This document shows positions 52,701 to 59,845 of a stretch of DNA of 64,000 bases, piece after piece; the stretch's first letter is position 1, and every line of letters starts with the position of its first letter. The notes beneath the pieces were generated by a model. It saw nothing but the letters and a program-made list of their open reading frames with translations. It was not told the DNA's origin and ran no database searches. Position numbers and translations under genes: made by a program. Origin of the DNA: Marinagarivorans cellulosilyticus (lineage in GTDB: Bacteria > Pseudomonadota > Gammaproteobacteria > Pseudomonadales > Cellvibrionaceae); NCBI RefSeq assembly GCF_021655555.1, contig NZ_AP023086.1, positions 1,746,001 to 1,810,000 on the forward strand, given 5' to 3'.

Positions 52701-55059
52701 CGACTGGAGTGCGGCAGAAGAAACATTTGTTGGCACTATTGCAACGATTGTGAGTAGTGTAGTTGATCGAGAAAAACGCCGAAAAACCGAGCAAGTATTG
52801 ATAACGGCAATTGAAGAAGCTAATGCAGCGGCTCAAGCTAAAAGTGATTTTCTAGCCAGTATGAGTCACGAAATAAGAACACCCATGAATGGGGTGTTAG
52901 GTATGTTGGGCTTAGTGCTTAAAACGGAATTAAATGCCGATCAATATCGAAAAATTAATATTGCACAAAATAGTGCACAGTCGTTATTAACCATTATTAA
53001 CGATATATTAGATTTCTCCAAAATTGATGCCGGTAAACTGGAAATGGAGTTGTTGGCATTTGATTTAATTGGATTGTTGGCTGAAGTATCCGAAACTATG
53101 GCGTTTCGGGCGGAAGAGCAACAGTTAGAATTGATACTAGATGTGACGGGGGTTGCTCAACCACACGTGCTTGGTGATCCTGGGCGTTTGCGACAAATAT
53201 TCATGAATTTGATCAGTAATGCGCTTAAGTTTACTCATCAGGGCGAGGTTGTTATTTCGGCCGAAACGACGGATAACGAGGATGGCCGCTTGTGCTTTGT
53301 TGGTCATGTTACCGATACGGGTATCGGTATTTCGCCAGAAAAACAAGCTGATTTATTTGATGCTTTTACGCAGGTTGATGCTTCAAATACTCGGCAGTAT
53401 GGTGGCACAGGTTTAGGTTTGTCGATTGTAAAAAAATTGTGCGAAGCTATGGATGGTGAGGTATGGGTAGAAAGTAATCTTGGTCAAGGCAGTTGCTTTA
53501 GCTTTAAAATATTTTTGCAAAAAGATACCTCGCCCGAATTGGCACTGCCAAAAATAGACTTAAATCATCGAAAAGTACTTGTGGTTGATGACAATGCTAC
53601 CAATCGAGAAATTGTAGCGGAGCAATTAGCACAATGGAATATCGACGTGTATTTGGCTTGCGGTGCTAATGAAGCAGTCGCTTTGTGCTCGGCGCATATT
53701 GAAAGCGGTTTATTTGACATCGCGTTATTAGATATGCAAATGCCGGGCATTGATGGCGCCACATTAGGGAAAACACTTAAAAGCGACCCACGTTACCGGC
53801 AGATGCCGCTGATAATGATGACATCTCAAGCGCAGCGGGGGGATGCGGCTGAATTTGCTGCGCTTGGTTTTGCTGGTTATTTTCCTAAACCCGTTAGCCC
53901 TCAAGTACTCTTGAATGCGATTAAGGTAATTTTAGAGGGATCGGTGTTAGAGTATGCTGCTCCGCTAGTCACCCGCCACTTTTTAGATAATTTAGAGCAG
54001 CCAGAAATACCTCTTCTTTCACCGACAGATTGGCCATTAAATGCGAGAATTCTATTGGTTGAGGATCATAGTATTAACAGAGAGGTTGCTATTAATCTGT
54101 TGGAAGACATAGGGCTAACTGCCGATGTTGCGGTCGATGGTAAAGAGGCTATATCAACTCTAATTCAGGCTCCTGCGGCTTACCCGTATCAGCTGGTGCT
54201 CATGGACTGCCAAATGCCGGTAATGGATGGGTTTGCCGCGACCAAGGCTATTCGCCAAGGCGAGGCGGGCGATACCAATCGTAATATAACGATTATTGCG
54301 ATGACAGCGAACGCATTAAAAGGTGATAAAGAGCGCTGCCTTGATGCCGGCATGAATGATTACCTTCCTAAGCCTATCGATGTAGAGAAGCTTGAAAGCA
54401 CTTTAAAACAATGGTTATTAGCGGTGGGGAATACACCCAAAGCAACCATAAGCGACGTTAACGATAAGGCTTCTGTGAGAGATGCGCCGGCCAGTAATAC
54501 TTTTGCAAGCAATACTTTTGAGAGTACTACTTCTTCCAGTAATACCTCTTCCAGCAATACCTCAGCAGGTGCGCCGGCGCTAAATTCGCAATTATTGAGG
54601 CCTTTTTCTGGTCCTGCGTCGCACTTTTCGACACAAAGTTGCGAGTTGGGGGAAGATAACGTAAGCGACGATGCGCGAGCAGTGCCCTTATCTAATATGG
54701 AGCAAAAGCTTGAAGACTTAGAAGCTGCAATCTGGGATTTAGCGGGTGCCTTAAAGCGTGTGCGCGGTCGCCCAGAACGCTTGTTATCATTGATTCAGTC
54801 TTATTCAGAGCAAAGCCCAGAGATTATTAGCGACCTCTACCAAAAAATAGAGTCCAATGAGCTGGCCGAGGCTGCCGCGCTGTGCCATACGTTGCGCGGG
54901 GTAGCAGGTAATTTGGGAGGAACCCAACTAATAGCCATGGCAGAGCACTTAGAAGCCAGCTGTAACCAGCAAGACCATGATGAGGCCGAGCGGCTGGTGG
55001 GCGAGCTATTGGTTAGCAATAATGATTTTTTAACGGCTATTCAGGGTTACCGACATTAG
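49732..55059 (+). CDS. Large GAF/PAS hybrid histidine kinase with two receivers and HPt
   Basis: 1775 residues. One N-terminal helix (about 5-25), GAF 1 (about 35-200), then five PAS modules by eye (about 215-330, 340-460, 480-590, 595-715, 720-845; for example GIWDWNLKTQEITFNERWAN), GAF 2 (about 855-1015), HisKA with His-1046 in SMSHEIRTPMNGVLGMLGLV, a HATPase (LISNALKFTHQGEVVISAET, GGTGLGLSIVKKL), receiver 1 (Asp-1334 in LLDMQMPGIDG), receiver 2 (Asp-1492 in LMDCQMPVMDGFAATKAI), a Ser/Thr-rich linker with repeated SNT units (about 1584-1608), and an HPt with His-1719 in CHTLRGVAGNLGG. All phosphorelay residues are present. It should pass a multi-signal input to an unknown regulator. GGA lies before the ATG. 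Confidence 0.9.
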   Translation: MMLGLDVLIAVVIGALVGTLVAYVASTLVRRRAQKHSNLIALIARVQSRFLNNGDAKTAFYQLLEEMVAMTASDYGYIAEVRHDDYGQPYLRTRALWDTSWSPDTRELYRDQDLGGGMEFHDIQNILASVLVIGETVFINDVEAYSQKACDYEIRPMHTFVGLPVYVEQRLVAVVGLANRPTGYDLAQEQEVTPLLATVGQILDNCIISAQKRRVESQFETTKALVDGSNDAIVLSSNGVFIDCNPATQALFQCTKEQFLGKSLRDFSPEKQDDGSDSHTKALAYSRMVEGGEPQRFLWQYKKASGELFTAEVSLSSINDDGHKIFAAVLRDVTEQERYQRQIKEQKAQLELVLEGTSAGIWDWNLKTQEITFNERWANIIGYTLAELEPISLETWKHACHPDDFAASSSALHDCLSGKTDSYIFETRMRHKNGSWIWVLDTGKVVAKDEQGNPVRMVGTHIDIDLVKRSEERAAAANLQLKNFFNLSQDYMCVANVSGHFEKVNQKFVNELGYLESELLQQPFFNFIHPDDYDNTMDELLSLSDGHSSVGFRNRFRKHEGDYITLQWNLTPDPSNGKIYATAFDVTEKDKAEQELRMLSRIAKEVRTGVVVTDDQGRITWANEAFEGISGYCLDEFIGKKPKDFLHGVETDEKTIREMRAAIAEKRDFRVEVANYHKDGSIYWVDIDCSPMLGSGGELQGFMAIETDITEQKNNALELERQQMLLEQMSEIGNIGAWEVDLLTKEIYWSSFTRNIHQVDESFKPTLDKAINFYKEGDSRNKITSVVNKAIETGEAWALEVQLITAQGRELWVSTTGKAIFSNGRCVKLMGSFQDIDERKRHQITYQKSVLHSQALASLTLRDEVLHGDLVAAAPAILVSASDALQACRVSIWLFDDDCGQLECVSLYESEPKRFTSGAVLAKADYPEYFNYLFTHSILSAGDANTHPGSYEFSEGYLKPLGIVSMLDGVISGGGSFVGVVCVEHTQSRRDWSAAEETFVGTIATIVSSVVDREKRRKTEQVLITAIEEANAAAQAKSDFLASMSHEIRTPMNGVLGMLGLVLKTELNADQYRKINIAQNSAQSLLTIINDILDFSKIDAGKLEMELLAFDLIGLLAEVSETMAFRAEEQQLELILDVTGVAQPHVLGDPGRLRQIFMNLISNALKFTHQGEVVISAETTDNEDGRLCFVGHVTDTGIGISPEKQADLFDAFTQVDASNTRQYGGTGLGLSIVKKLCEAMDGEVWVESNLGQGSCFSFKIFLQKDTSPELALPKIDLNHRKVLVVDDNATNREIVAEQLAQWNIDVYLACGANEAVALCSAHIESGLFDIALLDMQMPGIDGATLGKTLKSDPRYRQMPLIMMTSQAQRGDAAEFAALGFAGYFPKPVSPQVLLNAIKVILEGSVLEYAAPLVTRHFLDNLEQPEIPLLSPTDWPLNARILLVEDHSINREVAINLLEDIGLTADVAVDGKEAISTLIQAPAAYPYQLVLMDCQMPVMDGFAATKAIRQGEAGDTNRNITIIAMTANALKGDKERCLDAGMNDYLPKPIDVEKLESTLKQWLLAVGNTPKATISDVNDKASVRDAPASNTFASNTFESTTSSSNTSSSNTSAGAPALNSQLLRPFSGPASHFSTQSCELGEDNVSDDARAVPLSNMEQKLEDLEAAIWDLAGALKRVRGRPERLLSLIQSYSEQSPEIISDLYQKIESNELAEAAALCHTLRGVAGNLGGTQLIAMAEHLEASCNQQDHDEAERLVGELLVSNNDFLTAIQGYRH

Positions 55060-55178
55060 TAGGTGTTTCGCGGTATACCTTTGCTTATCCTCCGGCTAAA
55101 ATGGCGGCCGCTGTGAAGCAGCGGTTATAGAGCACTGCTTCACTCCATCTTGATTCTTAGCAATAGATTGTTGTCTGT

Positions 55179-55847
55179 ATGGCCCACGATTACGCAAAAA
55201 AGCCGCGCGCAAATGCTAAAACGGCGCCCAAAGCTAAAGCCGCAAGAACAACGAAAAGAGCGCGCCGCGCCCCTGAGCCGCCGGCTAAATCGATACCGGG
55301 CTGGTTGTGGCTACTGGTAGGCTTGGCGATGGGAGCATTTGTTATGTTCTTGGTGCGATTGGCCGATGTAGACACGGCTGAATCTACCGCTGCGCCTACT
55401 CCTGTGGTTGCGCCAGCTGTTAAAGCTGCGCCAGAAAAAACAACGCGTACAGCGCCGGCCAAGACGGCAGCAAAACCCCAAACACCGGCACCTAAGGCTG
55501 AGCCGCAAAAACCGCGCTTCGATTTTTATCATATGCTAAAAGAAAATGAAGTTCCGGTTGCAGCCCCCAGTGGCGATACCGCGCAGGCAAAAGCAAAGCC
55601 CGAACGCATTTTTATTTTGCAGGTAGCCTCGTTTAAAAAACCAGAAGATGCAGAACAACTGAAAGTGGAGTTGCTGCTGTTAAATTTAGAAGCGCGAACA
55701 GAGGAGGTGAAGGTGCGTAACGGAGAGACTTGGCACCGAGTGCTTGCAGGGCCATTTAAAACACGCTCTCAGCTGGCGAAAGCGCGCAGTACGTTAATTT
55801 CCAATGGACACCAAGCTTTAGTGATGGAGTACAAAGGGCCTAAATAG
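55179..55847 (+). CDS. SPOR-domain membrane protein, FtsN-like
   Basis: 222 residues. A very basic Lys/Arg/Ala N-terminus, one helix (about 45-63, WLWLLVGLAMGAFVMFLVRL), an Ala/Pro/Lys-rich periplasmic linker (about 70-125) and a C-terminal SPOR domain (about 148-222: FILQVASFKKPEDAEQLKVE, WHRVLAGPFKTRSQLAKARS). SPOR binds denuded glycan strands at the division septum. The gene normally follows argS or stands alone; here it follows the hybrid kinase by 119 bases. No strong ribosome-binding site is seen. Confidence 0.82.
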   Translation: MAHDYAKKPRANAKTAPKAKAARTTKRARRAPEPPAKSIPGWLWLLVGLAMGAFVMFLVRLADVDTAESTAAPTPVVAPAVKAAPEKTTRTAPAKTAAKPQTPAPKAEPQKPRFDFYHMLKENEVPVAAPSGDTAQAKAKPERIFILQVASFKKPEDAEQLKVELLLLNLEARTEEVKVRNGETWHRVLAGPFKTRSQLAKARSTLISNGHQALVMEYKGPK

Positions 55848-55852
55848 TTGGC

Positions 55853-57331
55853 TTAGCGGCTTTTAACCGCAACGGTAAAAGTGAGCGTGCTTTTACTTTT
55901 TGGGGCAAGAGTAATGTTCCATGCTGCGCTATTTGCCGATTCCTTTGTATATGGGCTAGAGCTTTGTTTTATCGTCCATTGACCATCGAGGTGCTCTACC
56001 ATTTTTACAGTTGCCGAGGTATTTTTGGCGTTGTTAAAGGTGATTTGATAGCTGCTTTCAAATTCAAAATTCTTGTTGTTGTCATTAATGATTTTGTAAT
56101 CGAGTAGTTTTCGCTCGGCAGAGACATCAAAGCTTTTGCCCAGTGTTAGTACAATATCTTCGTTTTCTGCTGTGTGATCAAGGCTATCTTCGCCAACAAA
56201 TTGCGCATTACCTTGGCTGTCTTGTTGGTAAACCCGCACAATCCCTTTCGGTAGAGCTATTCCTAAGTTAGATTTTTTATCATTTTTTAAGAGAAGCTGC
56301 ACAGTGGGCTTTAATTTTTGGGTTTCTTCGCTAGTGATGTTATAGCGGTTGATGGGGCTCGCGCTGAACACTAATTGCTGCTGGCTTGTTACATTGGCAG
56401 CTGTAAATAACGAAACTTGTTTAGTTTGTGCGTTGGCTAGGTTTGTTTGACGGGGCAAGCTATAGAGCTTAAATTCCATCAAGTCTTCGGTACTTGGGCT
56501 TTCTGCCATTATCATGCTAGATTTGGCCATCATCATGTCCATGCGCTTTGGGTGTTCGTGTACTTGGTTTATTTCCCCTGCAACTAATTGGATTTTTGCA
56601 TTGCGGTATTGTGTATTGCTGTTGTTGCTTAGTGTTACCCAGCTGGCCAAATCGAGGCTGTTATCTTCTTTTAATTGGGCCACATAATCGGCATGCCACG
56701 ATAAGCCGTTAGTGAGGTAGCTCAGCTCGTAAGTGTCTTTACCGCGACGGGTATTTTTAACTGTGGTGGTTAATGTTGGTTGTGCGCGTAAATTATTTGG
56801 TAATGCTGGAAATATAAAATGGCCGCTAGGGTTGGTTTCAATTTTTCCATCCACCTCTACAATCACGCCGTTATTGGTCGACAACACTTTGGCATTTTGT
56901 AATGGCAGGGCAGTATTTGTGCTGTTGTCTATGCGCTGTAGCTGAATTGTTTTACCTTGGTATTTTTCAAGCAGTTTTTGTGGCGTTAGCAAGTCGTAGT
57001 CAAAGTTTTGCTCTAGTACTTTAAGTGTATTTGCGTTTGTTGTGCTGCGTAAAAGGGCCGTTTGAGGTTTGATTTGGCCGCTAACACCAATAAATTCAAC
57101 ATCGTGCTCGCCTTTGGGAATAGTAACTTGGCGCTGATCTTTAATCAGTGCCAAGTTACTATTGTAAATCGTTATAGCTAAGCCCGATTGGTCTTCAAGT
57201 GTAGATACAACGGTATCGGCAATAGCGGTGGGGAAATACAGGCTGCTTGTAAAAAATACTAGCGAGCTTGCAAGCGTTGCAGGCTTTAACAAGGAGGCAA
57301 ACTTATCGTGTGTTCTACAGCGTAAAGGCAT
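55853..57331 (-). CDS. DUF4139 domain-containing secreted protein
   Basis: 492 residues with GGAG before the ATG. Signal peptide near 1-38 (ending FPTAIADTV), an N-terminal beta domain (LAITIYNSNLALIKDQRQVT, then IPKGEHDVEFIGVSGQI), and the DUF4139 core: YELSYLTNGLSWHADYVAQL and ASWVTLSNNSNTQYRNAKIQ, ending WNITLAPKSKSTLTFTVAVK. The function of DUF4139 proteins is not established; they are exported, beta-rich and common in Proteobacteria. It is convergent with the SPOR gene (five bases between stops). Confidence 0.82.
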   Translation of the reverse strand: MPLRCRTHDKFASLLKPATLASSLVFFTSSLYFPTAIADTVVSTLEDQSGLAITIYNSNLALIKDQRQVTIPKGEHDVEFIGVSGQIKPQTALLRSTTNANTLKVLEQNFDYDLLTPQKLLEKYQGKTIQLQRIDNSTNTALPLQNAKVLSTNNGVIVEVDGKIETNPSGHFIFPALPNNLRAQPTLTTTVKNTRRGKDTYELSYLTNGLSWHADYVAQLKEDNSLDLASWVTLSNNSNTQYRNAKIQLVAGEINQVHEHPKRMDMMMAKSSMIMAESPSTEDLMEFKLYSLPRQTNLANAQTKQVSLFTAANVTSQQQLVFSASPINRYNITSEETQKLKPTVQLLLKNDKKSNLGIALPKGIVRVYQQDSQGNAQFVGEDSLDHTAENEDIVLTLGKSFDVSAERKLLDYKIINDNNKNFEFESSYQITFNNAKNTSATVKMVEHLDGQWTIKQSSSPYTKESANSAAWNITLAPKSKSTLTFTVAVKSR

Positions 57332-57479
57332 ATCAACTCCAAGTGGTCAGTAGTGGTGAGCGGTGAGTAATAACAACCGTCAATCGAGCCTTAAGATAGC
57401 GCGCTGTAATGTAAGTTCAAGTATTGATACTTAGGAGCTTTGAGAGCTTGGAGAGAGTATTAAACAAAGGTTGGCTTTG

Positions 57480-57515
57480 CCCTGCAGTATAAGGTTTTTG
57501 GCTTATACCGCAGGG
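57480..57515 (-). terminator. Strong hairpin after the TPR gene
   Basis: CCCTGCAGTATAAG pairs with CTTATACCGCAGGG (one mismatch, 8-base loop), 19 bases past the TPR-gene stop. No T-run follows on the minus strand, so it may act as a weak or Rho-assisted terminator. Confidence 0.45.
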
Positions 57516-57534
57516 ATTAAACAAAAAAATAATA

Positions 57535-58272
57535 CTACGGGGCGCTGTTATTATTGAGTGCATTGAGTTTCTGGCTAGCCCAAGTACAGTTAGGGTCCAA
57601 TGCTAGGGCTTGTTTATACGCGCTGCGCGCTTTGTCTGTTTGCTGCTCTTGCTCAAGTACTTGGCCTAGCCAAATATAAGTTTCAACCTCGCCCCATACA
57701 ACTTGCGCGTCCATTGAGGAGGCTTGATAGTGGTTAAGCGCTTCTTCTAGTAAGGTTCTGGCTTTCTCTGTGCCACCGCCATAGGCGGGCGGTGTGTAAA
57801 ATGCGTTGATGCCTTCAATTAATAGCGCGCGTGGTCTGGCGTTTATGTCTTCTTTTGCTTCTGCTAAGGTTTGCTGCAGCTGCGGGTAAAGAGTGCTGGC
57901 GCTTTTGGGGTCGGCGCCCATCATTAGCCCCCAAATGGCGGCTTTTAATACGTCAGCTTCTGGGTCATTCAGTGGTTTTAATTCGGCTAATGCTAGGTCT
58001 AGGTTTGCGAGTACGGCGCTTTTGTCGGGGTTTGGTATGTCGATTTGGGCCAAACGGTAATATGCATAAGCTTTATTATAGCCAGTACTGCTGTCGGCTA
58101 GCGCGTTTAGTTGTGATGCATTGTACTGATAAGTGGCGTTTGTGATGGCTTGCTCTACTTTATTAGAGTGCTCAAGTGCAAATGCCTGTGTGCTAAGTGA
58201 GAGCGCCAAGGCTAGAGCTGTTAGTGGCGCTTTTATTGTGCGTGGTAGATGAAATAGCGCATTGTGAGTCAT
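57535..58272 (-). CDS. Periplasmic TPR protein
   Basis: 245 residues with AAAGGA before the ATG. Signal peptide (about 1-32, ending STQAFALEH), then tetratricopeptide-like repeats: YNKAYAYYRLAQIDIPNPDK, AVLANLDLALAELKPLNDPE, YIWLGQVLEQEQQTDKARSA and YKQALALDPNCTWASQKLNA. The segment PPAYGGGTEKARTLLEEALN is a recurrent feature of a TPR family I have seen near transport genes. Its partner is unknown. It is divergent from the sugar dehydrogenase gene, sharing a 156-base promoter region. Confidence 0.7.
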   Translation of the reverse strand: MTHNALFHLPRTIKAPLTALALALSLSTQAFALEHSNKVEQAITNATYQYNASQLNALADSSTGYNKAYAYYRLAQIDIPNPDKSAVLANLDLALAELKPLNDPEADVLKAAIWGLMMGADPKSASTLYPQLQQTLAEAKEDINARPRALLIEGINAFYTPPAYGGGTEKARTLLEEALNHYQASSMDAQVVWGEVETYIWLGQVLEQEQQTDKARSAYKQALALDPNCTWASQKLNALNNNSAP

Positions 58273-58428
58273 AACGTGTTCCTTTGAGTGATTAATGTTA
58301 GGTCGTGGGGGTATTGTCCTGCGCTTGGCTGTGGAGCACTACTGTCGAATGTCACAACTTAAGATGACATTTGTCATGCTTTTTAAACATTAAGAAATAA
58401 CCTATTCCCATTGCTGGAGATATTTACA

Positions 58429-59838
58429 ATGGCTAATTTAAAAACCTTAAGCGCGCCTTTACTGATGGCTTGCTTGAGTATTGCGTGTTCTGCGCAAGCC
58501 GAAAAAGCTGAAAATAATTATAAAAAATACTGCGCAAGCTGCCACGGCGGTGAATTACAAGGCGGCTTGGGTAGCTCCTTGGTTGATAATGAATGGAAAT
58601 ATGGCGCCAGTGATGCCGATATTGCACGGGTTATTGAAAAAGGTATTGCAGATAAGGGCATGCCAGCATGGGAGAAAACATTAACGCAGGATGATATTCG
58701 CGCACTGATTATTTATATTCGTGAGGAAGGTGCTAGCGCTAAAGTTGATGCCCAACTTAAAAGTGTGCAGCCGCAAGGGGGGATATTCTCAACGCGCCAC
58801 CATAAATTTAAGTTAGAAAAAGTTATTGATGGCTTTGGTGTTTTATGGGGCTTAGAGTTTTTATCGGATGGATCTTTTTTGTTGTCTGAACGCGATGGCA
58901 AATTATGGCAAGTTAAAGGGAAGCAAAAAACCGAAATTACAGGCATACCAAAAGTTTGGGCAAAAACACAAGGTGGCTTGTTGGATATTGCGATAAAAGA
59001 GCCGAGCAGTGAAAACCCCTGGGTGTATTTAAGTTATAGCCAGCCTAGTGCTAAAGGGGCGATGACGGCCATTGTTCGCGGTAAAATAAAAAAGCATCAG
59101 TTTGTCGATTCACAAATAATTTACCAAGCGGCGCAAGAGTTTCATACCGATAAGGGCTACCACTTCGGTTCGCGTATTGTCTTAGATGGCGGCTATATCT
59201 TTTTCAGTGTGGGCGATAGAGGTGATAGGCAGCAAGCGCAGGATTTAAGCCGCCCCAACGGAAAAATTCACCGTTTACATGACGACGGACGAATGCCTAC
59301 CGACAACCCTTTTGTGAACACGCCTAATGCTGTTAAAAGTATTTGGTCTTATGGTTCGCGCAATCCGCAAGGCATGGTAATGAGCCACGATGGCTTACTT
59401 TGGGAGGCAGAGCACGGTCCGCGCGGTGGCGATGAAGTGAATATTATTGAAAAGGGCGTAAATTATGGCTGGCCATTAATTAGCTACGGTATGAATTACG
59501 ACGGTACAGCGGTAACCAATAAAACAAGTGCCCCAGGTATGGCGCAGCCGAAGCACTATTGGGTACCTTCTATTGCCGTGACGGCTATTGATGAGTATAC
59601 CGGCAGTGCCTTTGCGCGCTGGGCTAACCATCTTTTAGTGGGAAGCTTGGCAAGGCAGGAGGTTCAGTTGCTCGAAGTGAAAGGCGGCGAGGTAATTAGT
59701 ACCGAGTTATTACTCAAAAACCAAGGGCGTATACGCGATTTAGTGGTTGGCCCAGAGGGCTTTATATATTTGGCAATGAACCCCGACAACCAAAAAGGTA
59801 GCGGTGTTTATCGCCTGGTTCCCGTAACTTCAATGTAA
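58429..59838 (+). CDS. Cytochrome c-fused PQQ-dependent sugar dehydrogenase
   Basis: 469 residues from ATG 58429 with GGAG nine bases upstream. Signal peptide (1-24), a cytochrome c domain (about 25-100) with one haem site KKYCASCHGGELQGGLGSSL, and a six-bladed propeller of the soluble aldose dehydrogenase (Asd/GDH-B) type: VLWGLEFLSDGSFLLSERDG, HFGSRIVLDGGYIFFSVGDR, SYGSRNPQGMVMSHDGLLWE and EHGPRGGDEVNIIEKGVNYG. Such enzymes bind PQQ and Ca and oxidise aldoses in the periplasm; the fused cytochrome would accept the electrons. It lies seven bases before a TonB receptor gene, an operon. No PQQ biosynthesis genes are in the window. Confidence 0.87.
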   Translation: MANLKTLSAPLLMACLSIACSAQAEKAENNYKKYCASCHGGELQGGLGSSLVDNEWKYGASDADIARVIEKGIADKGMPAWEKTLTQDDIRALIIYIREEGASAKVDAQLKSVQPQGGIFSTRHHKFKLEKVIDGFGVLWGLEFLSDGSFLLSERDGKLWQVKGKQKTEITGIPKVWAKTQGGLLDIAIKEPSSENPWVYLSYSQPSAKGAMTAIVRGKIKKHQFVDSQIIYQAAQEFHTDKGYHFGSRIVLDGGYIFFSVGDRGDRQQAQDLSRPNGKIHRLHDDGRMPTDNPFVNTPNAVKSIWSYGSRNPQGMVMSHDGLLWEAEHGPRGGDEVNIIEKGVNYGWPLISYGMNYDGTAVTNKTSAPGMAQPKHYWVPSIAVTAIDEYTGSAFARWANHLLVGSLARQEVQLLEVKGGEVISTELLLKNQGRIRDLVVGPEGFIYLAMNPDNQKGSGVYRLVPVTSM

Positions 59839-59845
59839 GAAATTT

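Noticed and set aside
54495..54570. AATAC(T/C)TCTTCCAG-type repeats as a CRISPR or VNTR locus
   Set aside because: In frame within the hybrid kinase and encoding SNT-type linker residues; no spacers, so a coding low-complexity linker.
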